The notes below the pieces were generated by a model. It saw only the letters and a program-made list of their open reading frames with translations, did no database searches and was not told the origin of the DNA. From NCBI GenBank assembly GCA_024867545.1, contig JANFNE010000051.1, forward strand, positions 1 through 52,332: 52,332 bases of DNA, given 5' to 3'. The position numbers and the translations under genes are program-made. Of the stretch, positions 37,496-47,722 are shown piece after piece (the stretch's first letter is position 1; every line of letters begins with the position of its first letter). The stretch comes from Phytopythium helicoides. Lineage: Eukaryota > Oomycota > Peronosporomycetes > Pythiales > Pythiaceae.

Positions 37496-38596
37496 ATGAC
37501 GCTGCTCGGCTGGCCGCTCGGGCTGCTGCTCTCCGCGCTCTCCGGCGTCTTCGGCGTGCTGGGCAAGCTCAGCCTCAAGCTCGCGCACCTGCGGGCCGCG
37601 GACGCGCGCGCGCGCCGGCTCTTCCTGCTCGGCGGACTCGCCGCCATGCTGGCGCTCAACCCGGCGCTCGGCGCGGCCGCCTACTGCTTCGCGTCGCAGT
37701 CGCTGCTCGCGCCCATGGCGGGGCTCTCCATCGGGTACAACACGCTGCTCGGCCCGCTGCTGCTGCCCCACGAGAAGCTCACGCGCTTCGACGTCGCCGG
37801 CGCGGCGCTCATTTTCGCCGGCTGCGTGCTCGTCGGCGTTGCTGGCACGCACGAGGCGCCGCCGCTGCCGGTCGACGAGATCGCCGCCAGGTTCGCGTCG
37901 CCGCCCTTCATCGCCTACGCCCTCGCGCTCTTGGCGCTGCTCGCGGCGCTCACCCATCACGCGAGATTCGCGTTGAATCTGGCCAAGCCGGAGGCAGCTG
38001 CCACCGCTTCCCAGTCGGTGCGCGTCGCCCTCAGCGTGCTCTCGGGGGTCATGAGCGGCCAGCTGTTCTTCCTTGCCGCCGCGATGCGAGTGCTGCGCGA
38101 CGGTGTAGAGTCCGCGGTGTGGAAGAACCCGGTGGCGTACGTCTGCATCTTTGGCGCCATCTCCACCGCCCTGCTGGGATTGTACCTGCTGAACGAAGCG
38201 CTCAAGATTGAAGACGCGGTCGTTGTCGTCAACCTCTACGAAGCGAGCTACATCATGACGGGCGCCATCTCTGGCATGTGCTTCTTCCAGGACATGGCGA
38301 ACCTGTCGTCGTGGCACCTTATCGTCTATTCCCTCAGCCTCGTGCTGATCCTTCTTGGGATCTACGTCGTTGCGAATCGCAGCAGCATTCAAGCCGAGAA
38401 GGAAGAGAGCTTGCTACCACTGCTAGCAGAATCGCCGGTTGGTGTTGGCTCTCCCGAGCAGACATTCCAGAAGGCCGACTACTTCACCGTGCATAGAGCA
38501 TCGTCAACCTCACGGTTGTTCCAGGCGCTCCGGGCAGAGGAGGAAAGCAGAGCCCGGCGCAACTCGATTCCATTGATGATGACAGTGTCAGCATAG
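37496..38596 (+). CDS. NIPA-type magnesium transporter (DUF803 family)
   Basis: 366 residues from the ATG at 37496. The frame is open upstream but only as the antisense of kinase copy 3. Multiple hydrophobic segments, about nine, run from residue ~3 to ~300 in the pattern of NIPA proteins: GWPLGLLLSALSGVFGVLGK at the N-terminus, then LNPALGAAAYCFASQSLLAP, SIGYNTLLGPLLL, FDVAGAALIFAGCVLVG, and a later NEALKIEDAVVVVNLYEA. The hydrophilic C-terminal tail of ~65 residues holds acidic and Ser-rich stretches. NIPA proteins move Mg2+ across plasma or endosomal membranes; the substrate here is by family analogy. It is divergent from kinase copy 3 and strongly GC-rich. Confidence 0.82.
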   Translation: MTLLGWPLGLLLSALSGVFGVLGKLSLKLAHLRAADARARRLFLLGGLAAMLALNPALGAAAYCFASQSLLAPMAGLSIGYNTLLGPLLLPHEKLTRFDVAGAALIFAGCVLVGVAGTHEAPPLPVDEIAARFASPPFIAYALALLALLAALTHHARFALNLAKPEAAATASQSVRVALSVLSGVMSGQLFFLAAAMRVLRDGVESAVWKNPVAYVCIFGAISTALLGLYLLNEALKIEDAVVVVNLYEASYIMTGAISGMCFFQDMANLSSWHLIVYSLSLVLILLGIYVVANRSSIQAEKEESLLPLLAESPVGVGSPEQTFQKADYFTVHRASSTSRLFQALRAEEESRARRNSIPLMMTVSA

Positions 38597-39519
38597 GCTC
38601 GGATTGTTTGTAGCAACAGCTAAACTTATATAAACTCCAGAGTATCCAGCGTTTGATTTTGAGGCGTGATTCGTTCAACCTGTTGGAGACGCAAATATCT
38701 TGGCGCTGAGATAACAACATTCACGACAGTGCAAATTCAGGTTGGCAATCAACAAATATCACCTTTCCTAGGTGCCTTTGACGTGATTTCACTCACTTGC
38801 ACAAATCCTCACGAAACGCGGTGACGGGGACTGCCGACAGCATGTTGGTGATTGTGCTGTCAACCGGGCAACTATCGTTTTTCGGCATCAGAAGTCGCGG
38901 GTGTGGTGTTCATGGTGAGCTGTAATCCAGATTGGATTCTGCGTTTGCACAGTCCCAATAACAGTAGCCATGATACAAGGTCCAATCAATTAGAAGCGTA
39001 GTGTACCAACATCATTGTGATCGACAAACGCGCGTGATAGCGGGCACCCGGCCAGTGATTGTGACCATGTACAACAACTTAGATGTCCTGCACCTCGGCT
39101 AGCTCTTTCTACTCACGACCATCTTTTCTTATGGATACATCTCAATCTTGAGCTTGATCGACTTCTGCAATCGCGAGATTGCGTACAACTCGTTATGCAA
39201 GTACTTACAGTATCACAATAACAAAACGGGTTACTTGTCACCACAACGAACGAATGGCGATGCCATTACACAACGGTGTGTTCATATTCGACTGATTAGG
39301 AGTTGCTCAAGACAAGAATGAGCTCATCTAACGAGCAAGCATGACGATGCCTTGTAGAGCCAACCATGGTACTTTGCTCAACCCCACAAACTATCGATCT
39401 TGACAAGACAGTGATGATACAAATTCACCGACCGAGCCAGGTTGGGTCCTTCATTCCACTCGTTACGTTTAGGACTCGATCGTGCGTTCTAGCAACGATC
39501 GAGTAAAGAGATTGCCTAC
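38597..39519. other. Intergenic region between convergent NIPA and GDPD genes
   Basis: 923 bp, lower in GC than the genes on each side. Both genes end here. No coding frame, repeat or RNA gene that I can support. Confidence 0.5.
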
Positions 39520-40725
39520 TTAGGCAGACTGTTCAGCGAGCCAAGCCTTCAGTGCAGGGACCGCAGTCTTGCAGTCGTCACTGAAAATACCGTCAATGCC
39601 CATGTTGAAGAGTTCGTAGTACTCGAGCGTCGGGTCGCTCGAGTAGTTGACCGCGAGGCGGTAGGCCTCGTCACGCATCGTCCAAGTGTGCACCTTGAGG
39701 CCGGCAGCATGGGCGTCGTCAATCAACTTCTGGTACTCGTGAACGTAGTAGTCGGCGTCCGAGACCTTGCCGTCGTTATTGTAGTCGACGACATTGCCAT
39801 CAGCATCAAGCTCGACGGCAGTCGCCTTGAGGAAGTAGCGCTTCCAAGGCGAAATCGCGTCGGCGTACGTCGCGACCTCGGCGAGCCCCTCAGGCGTGAC
39901 AAGGTAGCCGAAGTAGTCGGTGCGGCCAGACACGGTCCAGTCGTACGGGCGGTCGTACGGGGCTTCGAACACGATCTCGCCCGTGATCGGGTCCGAATCG
40001 TAGCCATCAACGAGCTGCACGAGTGTGATGTTGGTCTTCTCGTTGAGCTCGATGAGGTTGCTCTGCTCGAACGACTGGATGAAGACGGGGGCGTCTGCGT
40101 GGTTCCAGCCGACAGCATCGAGCGACGCTAGCATCTTGTCCTCGAGCGGCAGGCCGAGGTTCTTGTGGTACGTCGGGTGCTTGGTCTCAGGGTAAATGGC
40201 GATCACGCGGCCAACCTCGGTCTCCATGCTTTGCGCGAGCGCGATGACCTCGTCGAAGGTCGGGATCTTGTAGAGCCCGTTGTAGCTCTGGTCGCGCTCG
40301 GACAGCGGCTGGATAGCGCCGAGCGTCTTGATCTCCTCGAGCGTGAAGTCGCTGACCCAGTAACCCTCAGTCACCTCGCCGTCGAGCGTCACGTTCTTGA
40401 GGCGGTCGGCGAACTCGGGATGGTCGGCCACGTCGGTCGTCGCGATGATGTTGGGCTCGTGACGGCAGACCAGCACGCCGTCCTTGGTGGACACGAGGTC
40501 GGGCTCGATGACATCCACTCCCGTCTGGATGGCCAGCGTGTAGCCCTCGATCGTGTGGTCCGGCAGGTATCCGGGCGCTCCCCGATGGCCGACGATGAGC
40601 GTGCGGCCGGTGGCCAGCGGCGTCAGCGTCGATGGCGCGTCCGTGGCAGTGCTGTCCACGCACGTGTCGGCCATGGCCGAGCCGGCGAGGGCGAAGAGCG
40701 CGCTGGCGTACCAGACGTTGACCAT
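39520..40725 (-). CDS. Secreted glycerophosphodiester phosphodiesterase
   Basis: 401 residues, ATG at 40725. A clear signal peptide (MVNVWYASALFALAGSAMA, cleavage about residue 19-20) predicts secretion. The GDPD domain fills the rest: GHRGAPGYLPDHT with the two catalytic His, EPDLVSTKDG with the metal-binding Glu and Asp, CRHEP, IYPETKHP, and HTWTMRDE near the C-terminus. It hydrolyses glycerophosphodiesters to glycerol-3-phosphate and an alcohol. The length and the insertions resemble periplasmic GlpQ-type enzymes rather than short cytosolic GDPDs. In an oomycete such an enzyme could scavenge phosphate or lipid head groups outside the cell (inference). A short EF-hand-like stretch, DYNNDGKVSDADYY, suggests Ca2+ binding. 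Confidence 0.9.
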   Translation of the reverse strand: MVNVWYASALFALAGSAMADTCVDSTATDAPSTLTPLATGRTLIVGHRGAPGYLPDHTIEGYTLAIQTGVDVIEPDLVSTKDGVLVCRHEPNIIATTDVADHPEFADRLKNVTLDGEVTEGYWVSDFTLEEIKTLGAIQPLSERDQSYNGLYKIPTFDEVIALAQSMETEVGRVIAIYPETKHPTYHKNLGLPLEDKMLASLDAVGWNHADAPVFIQSFEQSNLIELNEKTNITLVQLVDGYDSDPITGEIVFEAPYDRPYDWTVSGRTDYFGYLVTPEGLAEVATYADAISPWKRYFLKATAVELDADGNVVDYNNDGKVSDADYYVHEYQKLIDDAHAAGLKVHTWTMRDEAYRLAVNYSSDPTLEYYELFNMGIDGIFSDDCKTAVPALKAWLAEQSA

Positions 40726-41411
40726 CGCGCTTGGGCTGGAGCTGAGGAGCTGGTGGGGCTGGCGGTGGAGGGGGCCGAGCGCAAATGCGGAAATGGCGTC
40801 GCATCAAGCGTGGCGCGTTGCAGTTGGAAGAGCAGATCCTCTTCGTGATGCCGATGACCGAAACCGGTCGAGTCATCATCAGCCAGTCAGTCAGTGACGC
40901 CGTTCCCGTCACGAGAATCTCGACGAATCTCATCCGCCGAGGCCTTAGTCGGCGTGAGTGTAGAGGTGCCATCTGACACGCATCCGTGCAAATCCACGCT
41001 GAAGAGTTGCAGGAGTCAGTCACAACCGCGCGACTAGCTTGAGGCCCGCGAGGGAGTTGCAATACGGCCACGCGATACCAGCAGCTGCCTTGGGCCAAAG
41101 GCCCTCGCCCTCCAGCTCGACTGCCCACCTCAACTACTGGCCCATCGCAGCTCAGCTACGCACTCGATGGCGTGCAAAGCCAGAATGAAACGCATCCGAC
41201 AAGCAGGCCAAACAGCGATCGGCTGACGTGGTCGAGTGAGTCGAGTCGAGTCAAGAAGTGGGATCGTCATCAACCAAATATCAATATGAATGCATGCATT
41301 AAAATTGCATTAATTATGACTAATTTTAGTAGAGGGATTGTACATATCACTTAATCGATATCCACAACCCCAATAAACACTGACCATCATTCGTTTAACG
41401 ACACATTAGAG
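40726..41411. other. Intergenic region upstream of the GDPD gene
   Basis: Holds the GDPD promoter; GC-rich to about 41250, then abruptly AT-rich, which marks the start of the decayed subtelomere. GTCGAGTGAGTCGAGTCGAG at about 41230 is a short direct repeat. No gene seen. Confidence 0.45.
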
Positions 41412-41545
41412 AAACGCTTTTTGTTGGGGAAAAGCGTTTGTTGAATTGATTTGTCGTTTGTATAGAACTGGTAGGGGCACCCGTCCAAAAAAACGCTTTT
41501 TCAAGCGTTTATTGCTGAATCACTAGGGGTCCGCAACAAGCGCTT
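41412..41545 (-). repeat. Three hairpins sharing AAACGCTT, candidate Helitron 3' ends
   Basis: AAACGCTTTT/AAAAGCGTTT (41412-41421 with 41430-41439, perfect 10 bp stem), AAACGCTT/AAGCGTTT (41491-41498 with 41503-41510), and the palindrome AAGCGCTT (41538-41545). On the - strand the last palindrome is followed about 12 nt later by CTAG then T (41526-41522), the layout of a Helitron 3' end (hairpin, then CTRR, insertion before T). The helicase remnant lies upstream in the same orientation. Confidence 0.5.
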
Positions 41546-41758
41546 TTCGAGATGTGAGTGCTGGTCGGCCTATGGATAGACTACCAGGTAGTCAATCGGC
41601 AGAAAAAGTTGATACTGCCACCCCTTCTTTGCTTGGTGTACTATAGATGTGTGTGTGGTTAGATGCCGACCATATAATCAGTGAAATAAAAAGCTTATTT
41701 GATACGAAAGGTACTGTATGAAAGAGTTCATCAGTGCACACATGAAATGCTATGTAGA

Positions 41759-42295
41759 TCACTCAAATACTTGGCGGTACACAAAGTTCGCCGTGTGGAG
41801 CTCTTCTTCTTGGTGCTCTTGTCCATCTTCTCCACCTTGAGTCTTCTTGGAGGGCTCGATCAAGATTTTAAGGCTGTGTCGTGAAGTCACGCGTGAGAGA
41901 GCAACGTAAAGCTGCCCATGGGAGAAGCATGGTGACGGTAAGATGAACCCCTTCTTTTGAACCGTTTGTCCCTGCGCCTTGTTAATTGTCATGGCGAACG
42001 CCAGAACGATCGGGAACTGCTTTTGTCGAAGTCGGAAGGGAAACTCACGGATGTCTTCATCGCTTGTGAACAGGATCCTTGGAATGAGAACTTCTTCACC
42101 AATGCGATTCCCAGTCATGATGGTAGCACGAATGACATGTGACCAAAGCTCGACAACACGAAGGCGCGTTCCAATACACAGTCCCGCGTCGGCATTCAAG
42201 TTGCGAATCATCACCACTGGCGCGCCGATCCTAAGGACCATCTTGCGTGGGGGAAGGCCGCTGACCTTGATTGTGTGGTGGAGTGGTCCTCCCAA
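41759..42295 (-). pseudogene. Helitron PIF1-like helicase, C-terminal remnant
   Basis: About 175 codons matching the end of PIF1-type helicases of Helitrons: LRIGAPVVMIRNLNADAGLC with GTRL, then AFAMTINKAQGQTV (helicase motif V area), and LYVALSRVTSRHSL (motif VI). There is no ATG (the frame opens at a TTG) and no Walker motifs or Rep domain upstream, so the protein is 5'-truncated. Helitron transposases join a rolling-circle Rep nuclease to this helicase. The C-terminal ~30 residues are Glu/Gln-rich and may be vector-specific. A candidate element end lies about 235 bp downstream. Confidence 0.8.
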
Positions 42296-43078
42296 AAACG
42301 GAGAGACCAGTCACCAGCGCACCCGACAACGGCTGTCGGAGGGGTTACCCCGGTAGATGTAGGAAAGAGTCACGTTGTGTACCTGCCGGTGGGCGGTTGC
42401 GATCTTCACGGGTTCTGGTAGATGCGTGGAGGCAAGACTGAGGGGCTCGAAGCCGCGGCGTGGGTGCTCTTCACTCCGCGGTGGTGGTTTGTGCGGCGGT
42501 CGATAAGCGATTGGCTGGCGCTGCGCAGGATCCTAGTCCTGACGCGCCAAAGAGTAGATGTGGCTGGCGATCGTCGCCTGGCCACCCAAAGAGTAGTCCA
42601 AACTCCTTTGTTAGTCTTCTAGCCCTCTTATCGGGCGTGGAGTTTGGGGGGAGTTGGTCGAGCAGAGGAGAACAAGGAAGACCTCTTGATGCCCCAAAGT
42701 GAATTCTTGACTGAATGTTTACCTACATGTCTGTGTTACCCATCCTTATACCTGCTCCTGCTCGCCTATGTACCCGTTGTGTGTGAAGATCATCCGGTCC
42801 GAGTTGTGAAATCAATACCTGGGCTGATGCTTGTGCCGTCATACATGGATCCATAGAGGACCCACAAATGATGGTTGGATCCTCGGGGACCGTCCTGGAT
42901 TGGTCCACACGAACGTGTGTGTTTACCTCTGGACACTCGCTGCCGTTGCCGTAGTTGTTGCTGATCTTCCCATTAGGAGTGCGCGGATCCTCGCTTTTCC
43001 GCAACGCGCTCCACCACACGACATTCATCACCACGACGGTGATCAAGTGGTGTCGGGCGGTGTGCCTGCTGCCGCGCG
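42296..43078. other. Unassigned segment between Helitron and Merlin remnants
   Basis: Several short open frames on both strands, none with recognisable motifs. Probably diverged transposon sequence. Confidence 0.4.
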
Positions 43079-44350
43079 CCATGCTCTGTAGCGTTTGCGA
43101 GGGCCCCATGCGGCTTAGAGGGAGGCGGTAGCGGAGCAACAAGAAGGAGAGCCGGCGTGAGACCTCCATCCGCGCGAACTCGATCCTCTCCCGTTCCCGC
43201 TTTCTTGTCAACAAGATCGTGTTGCTCCTACACTTCTCGAGAAATCTCCGTCACCACTGCTGTTCACATGGAAGAGGTGGCGGAGAAAAAGGTGTCAGAG
43301 TGGTACGAGCTACTGCGTTCTGTCTGCTGTAAGGAGCTAGTGGGCTGTGATACGAGAGTAGGTGGCGAGGGGTATTGTAGAAAACCGAGCGCGCTCCTTC
43401 GAGCGAGCTACATGTCGTGTTTGTTGTAAGGCAGAACTAGAAGTGAACAGCGATTGCTGGAGCGCGGCCGTATGCGCGAATGCTCATCCCTCCGCCTCTT
43501 TCAACCTCTCCGATGAGGATTTCGCGCCTATTGTCGAGGCTTTCGACCACTGCCGATCCAGATGGGCGCGGGCATATTGGGAGTCGACCCATTACCTGCA
43601 CCTACCCAAGGAAAAGTATGATGATAAAAATTTAGTGATTCTTTAGTATATCAAAGAACGCAAGCAAGTTTGATCTCGCCATGGTGGATCAGGCTCTCGG
43701 AAAATAGGTGTTCCCTCCGGAGATGCTCTTTCGAAGGGAAGAAAGAGTTGCTGCGGGCACGCACGTGCTGGCTCCGGCCTGCCCTCATTCCCGTCAGCGG
43801 ACGGCGGGGCAAGTCGCGGGTTCGCTCCCTCGTGCTGCTTGAAGACACCGCATTCTGCAATCCAACAGGTATGTCGTCAAAATTGACGATACGAGTCTAA
43901 AGACCAAGAGCAAACGGTACAACGACTGCTGTTTCTTCGGCGGCATTAATCGCACGACAAAATGGTTTGGCGTGGTCGTCTACAACGACCGGACGCGATC
44001 AAAGTTGGCAAAGGTGGTCGTGCTACATCAAGCCGGTATACCTATCGAATACCCTATGAGAATTTCGTTTCGTTAGCCAAATATTTGGATTAGGACTGTG
44101 ATCATCATCGACCAGTTTGCGTCGTACGTGAGCAAAGAGGGAAAGCGCGACGTCTCAAACATGCCGGAGTTGAAGGACATGAAATATCGCTACTAGCGGG
44201 TCAATTTTTCAATAAATTCGTGGAACCCGTCGCCAAGACCCATACCAACACGATCGAGGGCACGTGGGAGGTAAAGCTGAAGGCAGGCTAAAGCAGAAGT
44301 GAGCTGTGCTTGAGGAGTTGCTCCCATCGTATATCGACGAGAGGATGTAA
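43079..44350 (+). pseudogene. Merlin (IS1595/ISXO2-like) DDE transposase, broken
   Basis: Read across frames, the segment gives the ordered signatures of this family. An N-terminal CSVC zinc-ribbon half is followed by RRETSIRANSILS and FLVNKIVLLLH, then after a frame change VSEWYELLRSVCCKEL and GGEG. After the insertion at 43376-43867 the frame resumes as YVVKIDDTSL (first Asp), CFFGGINR, an IIIDQF-like second Asp, NKFVEPVAKTHTNTIEGTW (catalytic Glu in NTIEG) and LLPSYIDERM near the stop at 44348. Several frameshifts and stops, plus the insertion, make it non-functional. Merlin elements belong to the IS1016/IS1595 group of DNA transposons. I did not identify its terminal repeats. Confidence 0.75.
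43376..43867. mobile_element. 492 bp solo-LTR-like insertion in the Merlin gene
   Basis: Begins TGTAG and ends CCAACA (TG...CA), flanked by GGTAT at 43371-43375 and 43868-43872, a 5 bp duplication. Skipping it and one GGTAT joins GGG TAT to GTC GTC in frame and restores the transposase order GGEGYVVKIDD. An LTR with TG...CA ends and a 5 bp duplication is typical of retroelements that recombined to a solo LTR. Its orientation is unknown. No coding inside. Confidence 0.75.
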
Positions 44351-44876
44351 AGATCGTGGTTCTTTCAGCCACGGGATCCGTGCTCTCATTATGTGCTGCA
44401 CGGCTTTGTTCTCGCAATCCGTCGTCACTACCTCGTCTAGTCATTGTTAATCAATTGCAGAGGTCATCAGGATTTTTTAATATAAAATTTTTCAATGATT
44501 TCCCTAATACGCTAATGTGGGGCTTCTTTACGGTAATCCCCGCACCGGAAACAATAGAACAACACTACATGTGCAAAACCTGGCTCCGCCCATCCGCGAA
44601 CTCCTCCGCTATCGAGAGACCCGTCATAGCAACCTCCAGACTCTCAGACGCTTTCAACTGACTTTGACAAAGCTCCACAGACGTAAGTCTGGTCTCCTGC
44701 AAAAACTCGTCGATCGCCATCATGTCATTACGGTCATCAGTGCACGTCCACAGACAATCAGTGAGATAGGTGTTATCGATGTACGTCTAATGGAAGACAC
44801 CCTTCAGCACCTCAACCCCTTTATTGCATGGGAGTGCGGACTACCCGCCTTCTCCTCTCGCGCATACGCATTACGC
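44351..44876. other. Unassigned segment
   Basis: Open frames on the + strand are long only because the opposite strand carries degenerate coding further right. Nothing recognised here. Confidence 0.35.
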
Positions 44877-45705
44877 TTACGACCCACCATCGACACAAGC
44901 CTCCACGTGATTTCGCGCTTGACTTCGCCAGGAGAGTCGGTGGGTAGGTGTTTCCCGACTGGAGTAGTCGGTGGGTGGGTGTTTCCCGACTGGAGTCAAG
45001 GATGTTCTTCTGTTCCGCTTGGCACTCCTGATGGTTTCATGAACTCGATAGGCCGGTCCATCGATGGCGTACGCCTCGACTGTAGGATTCTTGGTGTTCA
45101 CATCACGGAGCTTGTTGTTCTTGTAGAAGAGTTGGTTCCCGAAGATGCTGAGGACATCTTTGTTGCTCCCAAGAAGATGTTAAAGTTGCGGCTTGTCGGT
45201 ATCGCGCATTTCCTTGAACACTTTCGCGCCAAACCCTTCAGGTATGTCAATCAAGCTGTCCGCCGAATATGGAACAGAGTTGAATTTGCTTCCTTCGAGC
45301 AACAAGCTAGTATCAGAGCAGGCTTTAGGACCGTTACAATCTGCAACAAGGCGGTCCAGCCGAGCGTTTGTATCTGCGTGTTGTTGAGCAGCACGACGTT
45401 TGCCTTCAGCAGCATCCGCTAACGGAATGTCAGTGCAATCGTTGGCTTCAGCGAGTAGCTGGTCCGCGCGCTTCTCTTCGGCGAGTAGATGGCCCTCGCG
45501 CTTCCTTTCGTCCTCAAGGTTCTTCGCGCGTTGATCGCCATTGCGCTTGAGTCATTTGTTGGCAGTAGCGAGCTTCTGCTGAAGCTCTTGAATCCTGCCT
45601 CATCTTTGCTTTGTGTGACGCAGTGGCGCGTTTTCGTGCTTGGTTTAGCAAGTCAAATATCGATGCAGCGGAAAGAAAATACTGACCTGTCACTATGGTT
45701 AGCAC
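44877..45705 (-). pseudogene. Degenerate coiled-coil protein gene of unknown family
   Basis: On the - strand, pieces of one protein can be followed across frames: a Gln/Lys/Arg/Glu-rich coiled coil (LQQKLATANK, a TGA, then NLEDERKREGHLLAEEKRAD), then DRLVADCNGPKACSD, SLIDIPEGFGAKVFKEMRD ending in a stop near 45180, and in another frame FGNQLFYKNNKLRDVNTK with PTVEAYAIDGPAYRVHE. At least one stop and two frame changes show decay. I do not recognise the family. Confidence 0.5.
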
Positions 45706-45939
45706 TTAGAGAACATGCTATCTACAGATTCTGTAAACTACAGATACTGAACTTCTTTAGATGCTGTAATATCATAGCCTCCTACAAATTGAACCAGAAC
45801 AGGTGGTTCTAGGTTTGCAAAGTGAACCCAAGAACCTGGTTCTCTGGTTCCTTTGCTTATCCTAAATTATCCAACGAGCCAAGGTCCTAGGTTCGCACGG
45901 CGAACTGATCGCCTTTTGATTGCAGAGGGCCCTGTAAAA

Positions 45940-46430
45940 CGTGAAGCGATCGAAAGGAAGAGATAACCTCTAACTGACATTTTCGGTGAGGGTGTGAGCA
46001 GGCGTGTGACCTGACTGCAAAGCGCGCCGAGGTCGTCGTCCTTGAAGCTGGTGAATTACGCGCTGAAGTGCATGAGCGCGTGCAGCGGCTGCTGGCGAGT
46101 CGTCGAATGGATCGCCACGGAGGTCGCAGCACCGCCTGGCCTGCACAGAACTCTGGGAGATCCTGCGTGTCGTTGAGGCACTTATACCGAGCCAGCTGAC
46201 AGCAAGACCCTAACCTTCATACTGCCCGCCAGGTCGGAGCGGGTTAGGTAGAAGACGTCCAATAGCCGCACGCCAAGTGCACTCGCAGCTGGTGCGCTGA
46301 AGCATCGAAACGTGTGACTAGGAGACCAACGCACGGGACCGTACCTGTCGGTACCGTAAGCGAGCAGCAGCTGAACGATCTCGTGGAGATTATCGAATAT
46401 CGCCACCTACAGCGCGGTTGGATACGACAG
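45940..46430 (-). pseudogene. Ankyrin-like gene remnants
   Basis: - strand fragments with the ankyrin helix signature: LHEIVQLLLAYGTD (about 46400-46350), LRVHLACGYW (about 46270) and QPLHALMHF (about 46085). They are in different frames, with a possible GT...AG intron after YGTD. No intact frame. The call rests on short motifs only. Confidence 0.3.
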
Positions 46431-47550
46431 TCCATGGAGTCAGCGTTAACACAGGGTTGGTAGCACAGCGGAATGGACAGGTGAATAGCTCATATTTGTA
46501 TGGCCTGGAAGGCAGAACAAAAAAGAATACCCGCTCGACGCGCCAGCTATGCACTGACATAGCTTTCTTTGCCCCCTCATCACGTACGAACATCTTCGGA
46601 TCTACGATCAGCAAAGGACACTGAGATAACATTCAATGAACCGTACACGATGCCAACTAACGGTTGGGAAGTATTGCCCCGCATTGGTTCTGAGATAAGA
46701 ACTGAGGTATTAGTTTTGTGAGAAGGCATTTTAGTTGAAGTGCAGATGCTCGCACGCTACGTCGAGCGTGTATGTCACGTGGCCAGTTCCTTTTGGGTTT
46801 CATGCTTGTGCCGTATCCAATTCATGTTTGTTGCAGCATGCTGTCGATGGAGTGTATGAGCTGGTTGCTGAGATGTTTTACGATATAGCAAATTCAAGTC
46901 TGTTGAATCTCTGAAATTCAATCTTTGGGTTTTACGTCAAGGTTGCGTTGAGCATACTTGAGTAGATGAAGTCAAGTTGATTGTTGGTCTAATTATTCAC
47001 ACGACCACATGACAGTATGCTAGAACTCTTCTCACGAGCTGCTCTAGGGTCTGTAAAGCCTGTCACTCCACAACGACAACTAAAAAAAGAAGAATGCGAG
47101 ACAGACACGTATTCCACACCACCACTGTTGGTGTGGTTGAGCACCGCATACTCTAGCTCCAACAACACGATGTCAAGAATGAAGCTCGGGTACGCCAGTA
47201 ATTCGCCTTCTCACAGCGCCACCTGAGTCTTTGCAAGTTCTGCAATCAATGCGATGATTGCTTGCTCGGCTGCTTCTGTGCACGCACGCAGATCATGAAA
47301 CCACGAAGGCAAAATGAAGTTCAGGTATTATAGTTGCTCACGGAATGTGGCTGCTGAAATCTCGGCATCCAGCACGCGCACAGCCTCCTAGCCAGTAAAC
47401 ATCAGTTTGATTTCTCCAATTACCGTATAACTTCTGTGCATCCTGACGTTGGCTATTTCCTGACAGCGGTAACCAGCCAATGATAGCACGTCTTGAGTTG
47501 TACTGTCGTGGTTCATGTGCATTCTGACAGATTCCCTAATCGGTAAATTA
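46431..47550. other. Unassigned subtelomeric sequence
   Basis: AT-rich, no coding frame or repeat family that I can support. It ends at the left boundary of the pogo-type element. Confidence 0.45.
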
Positions 47551-47722
47551 CAGTACCGGTACAATTATCAGAAATACCGGTAATAAGACATCAAGAGTCG
47601 CTGTTGACCAGTGCTGTCGACAAGTTCTTCCAACCAGTCGTTCTATCAAGTGCGTCAGCCCAACGTGGCCGAATTTGCTCCACATTCGAACTCTCTACCC
47701 ACCTAGCACTGCCCTCATCATC

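Noticed and set aside
37175..38392. 405-codon - strand frame opposite the NIPA-type gene
   Set aside because: Arg/Glu/Gln-rich translation of a GC-rich antisense strand without domain features.
40165..40848. 227-codon + strand frame opposite the GDPD gene
   Set aside because: Val/Arg/Asp-rich antisense translation of a clear enzyme gene.
42723..43214. 163-codon - strand frame between Helitron and Merlin remnants
   Set aside because: No motifs, and its right part is antisense to the Merlin N-terminus.
44517..45422. 301-codon + strand frame
   Set aside because: Right half is antisense to the coherent - strand pseudogene; left half shows no motif.
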